From: Ignavibacteria bacterium | GTDB taxonomy: Bacteria; Bacteroidota; Ignavibacteria; Ignavibacteriales; Melioribacteraceae | NCBI GenBank assembly: GCA_003233295.1 | Contig: QILJ01000539.1 | Span: 1 to 5,260 of the forward strand | Length of the DNA: 5,260 nucleotides | Reading direction: 5' to 3' | Shown here: positions 4,498-5,260 of the stretch, in pieces | Layout: each line of letters opens with the position of its first letter | Position numbering within the stretch: the first letter of the stretch is position 1 | Translations under genes and position numbers: made by a program | The notes under the pieces: model-generated | What the model was told of the DNA's origin: nothing | Database searches by the model: none | Seen by the model: only the letters and a program-made list of their open reading frames with translations

Positions 4498-5260
4498 ATG
4501 AAGACCATCATCCCTATTGTCATGGCTTTACTGCTTGTCTCTGCTTGTAAAGAAGAGATGAAAGAAGCGCAGCCTGTTATTCACGATTCTATAGAAATTT
4601 CTAAGGAGACCGCCCGTAAAATGAAGTATCCTGCATCCCTTAAAGAAGTGCTGAAAGCACATGGCGGTATCGATCGTTGGAACGCCATGAATAATGTGTG
4701 TTTCGAAATTACCAGCAGAACAGGCACCGAAATACATACGGTTTCCCTCCCAGACAGGCGTACCAAAATTAAATCGGGAGCATGGTCTATCGTGCATGAC
4801 GGACAATATGTGTGGTTGCATCAGAAAAAAGAAAACGCCTATAAAGGCAAGGCAAGATTCTATCATAATCTGATGTTCTATTCGGTGATGCAGGCATTCA
4901 ATATTCAGAGGTGAAAGGCACAGAACTCGACGGAGAAGTATACGAAGGCATTAAAATAAGGTATAGTGAGGGCATAGGTGACTCGCCGAAAGATGAGTAT
5001 ATTCTGTATTATCACCCCGAAACATACATGATGGAGTGGTTAGGGTATACGGTAACGTACGATGATAATAGCAAGAGCGATACCTGGAAATATATTAAGT
5101 ATAGTGAATGGCAGGATGTAAATGGCTTGTTATTGCCTAAAACGCTTACCTGGTATACCGTAATTGATGGCAAACCGGTTCAAGGCCGAAATAGTGTAAA
5201 CTTCGATAAGGTGATTATTACCGAAACCATGCTGGATGATACAGTATTTTTAGTGCCAGA
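4498..5260 (+). pseudogene. DUF6503-like lipoprotein gene, disrupted by a small out-of-frame deletion; 3' end beyond the window
   Basis: The ATG at 4498 opens a lipoprotein signal with lipobox LVSAC (Cys17). Next comes a conserved AHGGIDRW at 54-61, TEIHTVSLPDRRTKI, then SIVHDGQYVWLHQKK and FYHNLMFY ending at residue 128 (4879-4881). In this frame the gene then stops at 4912-4914 after ten foreign residues. From 4884 another frame takes over: GDAGIQYSEVKG, YEGIKIRYSEGIGDSPKDEY, ILYYHPETYMMEWLGYTVTY, YIKYSEWQDVNGLLLPKTLT and so on, open to the window end. This is the expected C-terminal half of the family. Between LMFY and GDAGI only two bases remain, where family members, from memory, have about eight residues (an FF-x-MPFVL-like stretch). 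A deletion near 22 bases explains this better than ribosomal slippage. The product would be a surface or periplasmic lipoprotein of unknown role. The gene is visibly GC-richer than the island to its left. Confidence 0.75.

Noticed and set aside
4528..4866. Minus-strand open frames of 112 and 61 residues opposite the lipoprotein gene
   Set aside because: They are antisense to a clearly coding lipoprotein with a signal peptide and family motifs, and have no recognisable content.
4876..4914. Programmed ribosomal frameshift in the lipoprotein gene
   Set aside because: There is no slippery heptamer at the junction, and the conserved segment between LMFY and GDAGI appears to be missing, which slippage cannot explain.

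Overview
The window reads as DNA from a member of the Bacteroidota, most likely a flavobacterium. It is AT-rich, has no obvious Shine-Dalgarno sequences, carries -7 boxes of the TAnnTTTG type, and encodes protein families typical of that group: a short RHS-core protein starting MGCPKL with YYPFG, GRWMNIDPLAE and YSPY motifs, a TPR plus S41 protease lipoprotein, and a DUF6503-like lipoprotein. It looks like a decaying accessory region. Of the recognisable genes only three look whole: a secreted protein, the S41-type lipoprotein and an antitoxin.

Layout. The first ~100 bases are the 5' end of an IS3-type insertion sequence on the minus strand; the transposase begins at 34 and runs off the window. 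Next to it lies an open frame (106-336) that is probably the 3' remnant of a gene cut by the element. At 351-669 is a small RHS-core protein with its own ATG but no C-terminal toxin. An AT-rich gap (670-893) with short repeats leads into two co-directional genes: a secreted 193-residue protein (894-1475) and, 40 bases later, a 586-residue TPR/S41-protease-like lipoprotein (1516-3276). After that comes a 5'-truncated gene fragment resembling DUF5063 (3312-3590), a degenerate stretch with a hairpin, and a probable bidirectional terminator (3758-3780). On the minus strand is a toxin-antitoxin pair (3769-4229) with an intact antitoxin and a RelE/ParE-type toxin that has suffered an internal out-of-frame deletion. 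At 4370 a second copy of the first 102 bases of the RHS unit appears, then breaks off into unrelated sequence. A GC-richer lipoprotein gene (4498 to the window end) follows, and it too carries a small out-of-frame deletion.

The most notable structure is the pair of 102-base direct repeats (351-452 and 4370-4471, 97 of 102 identical by hand alignment). Their homology begins one base before the ATG, and they bracket about 3.9 kb of accessory genes. The reading I favour is that this RHS leader is a recombination or cassette boundary: the RHS toxin end has been lost, the enclosed interval holds secreted and addiction-module genes, and the GC-richer gene to the right belongs to the older chromosome. 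This is inference. No complete new defence or toxin system can be demonstrated here.
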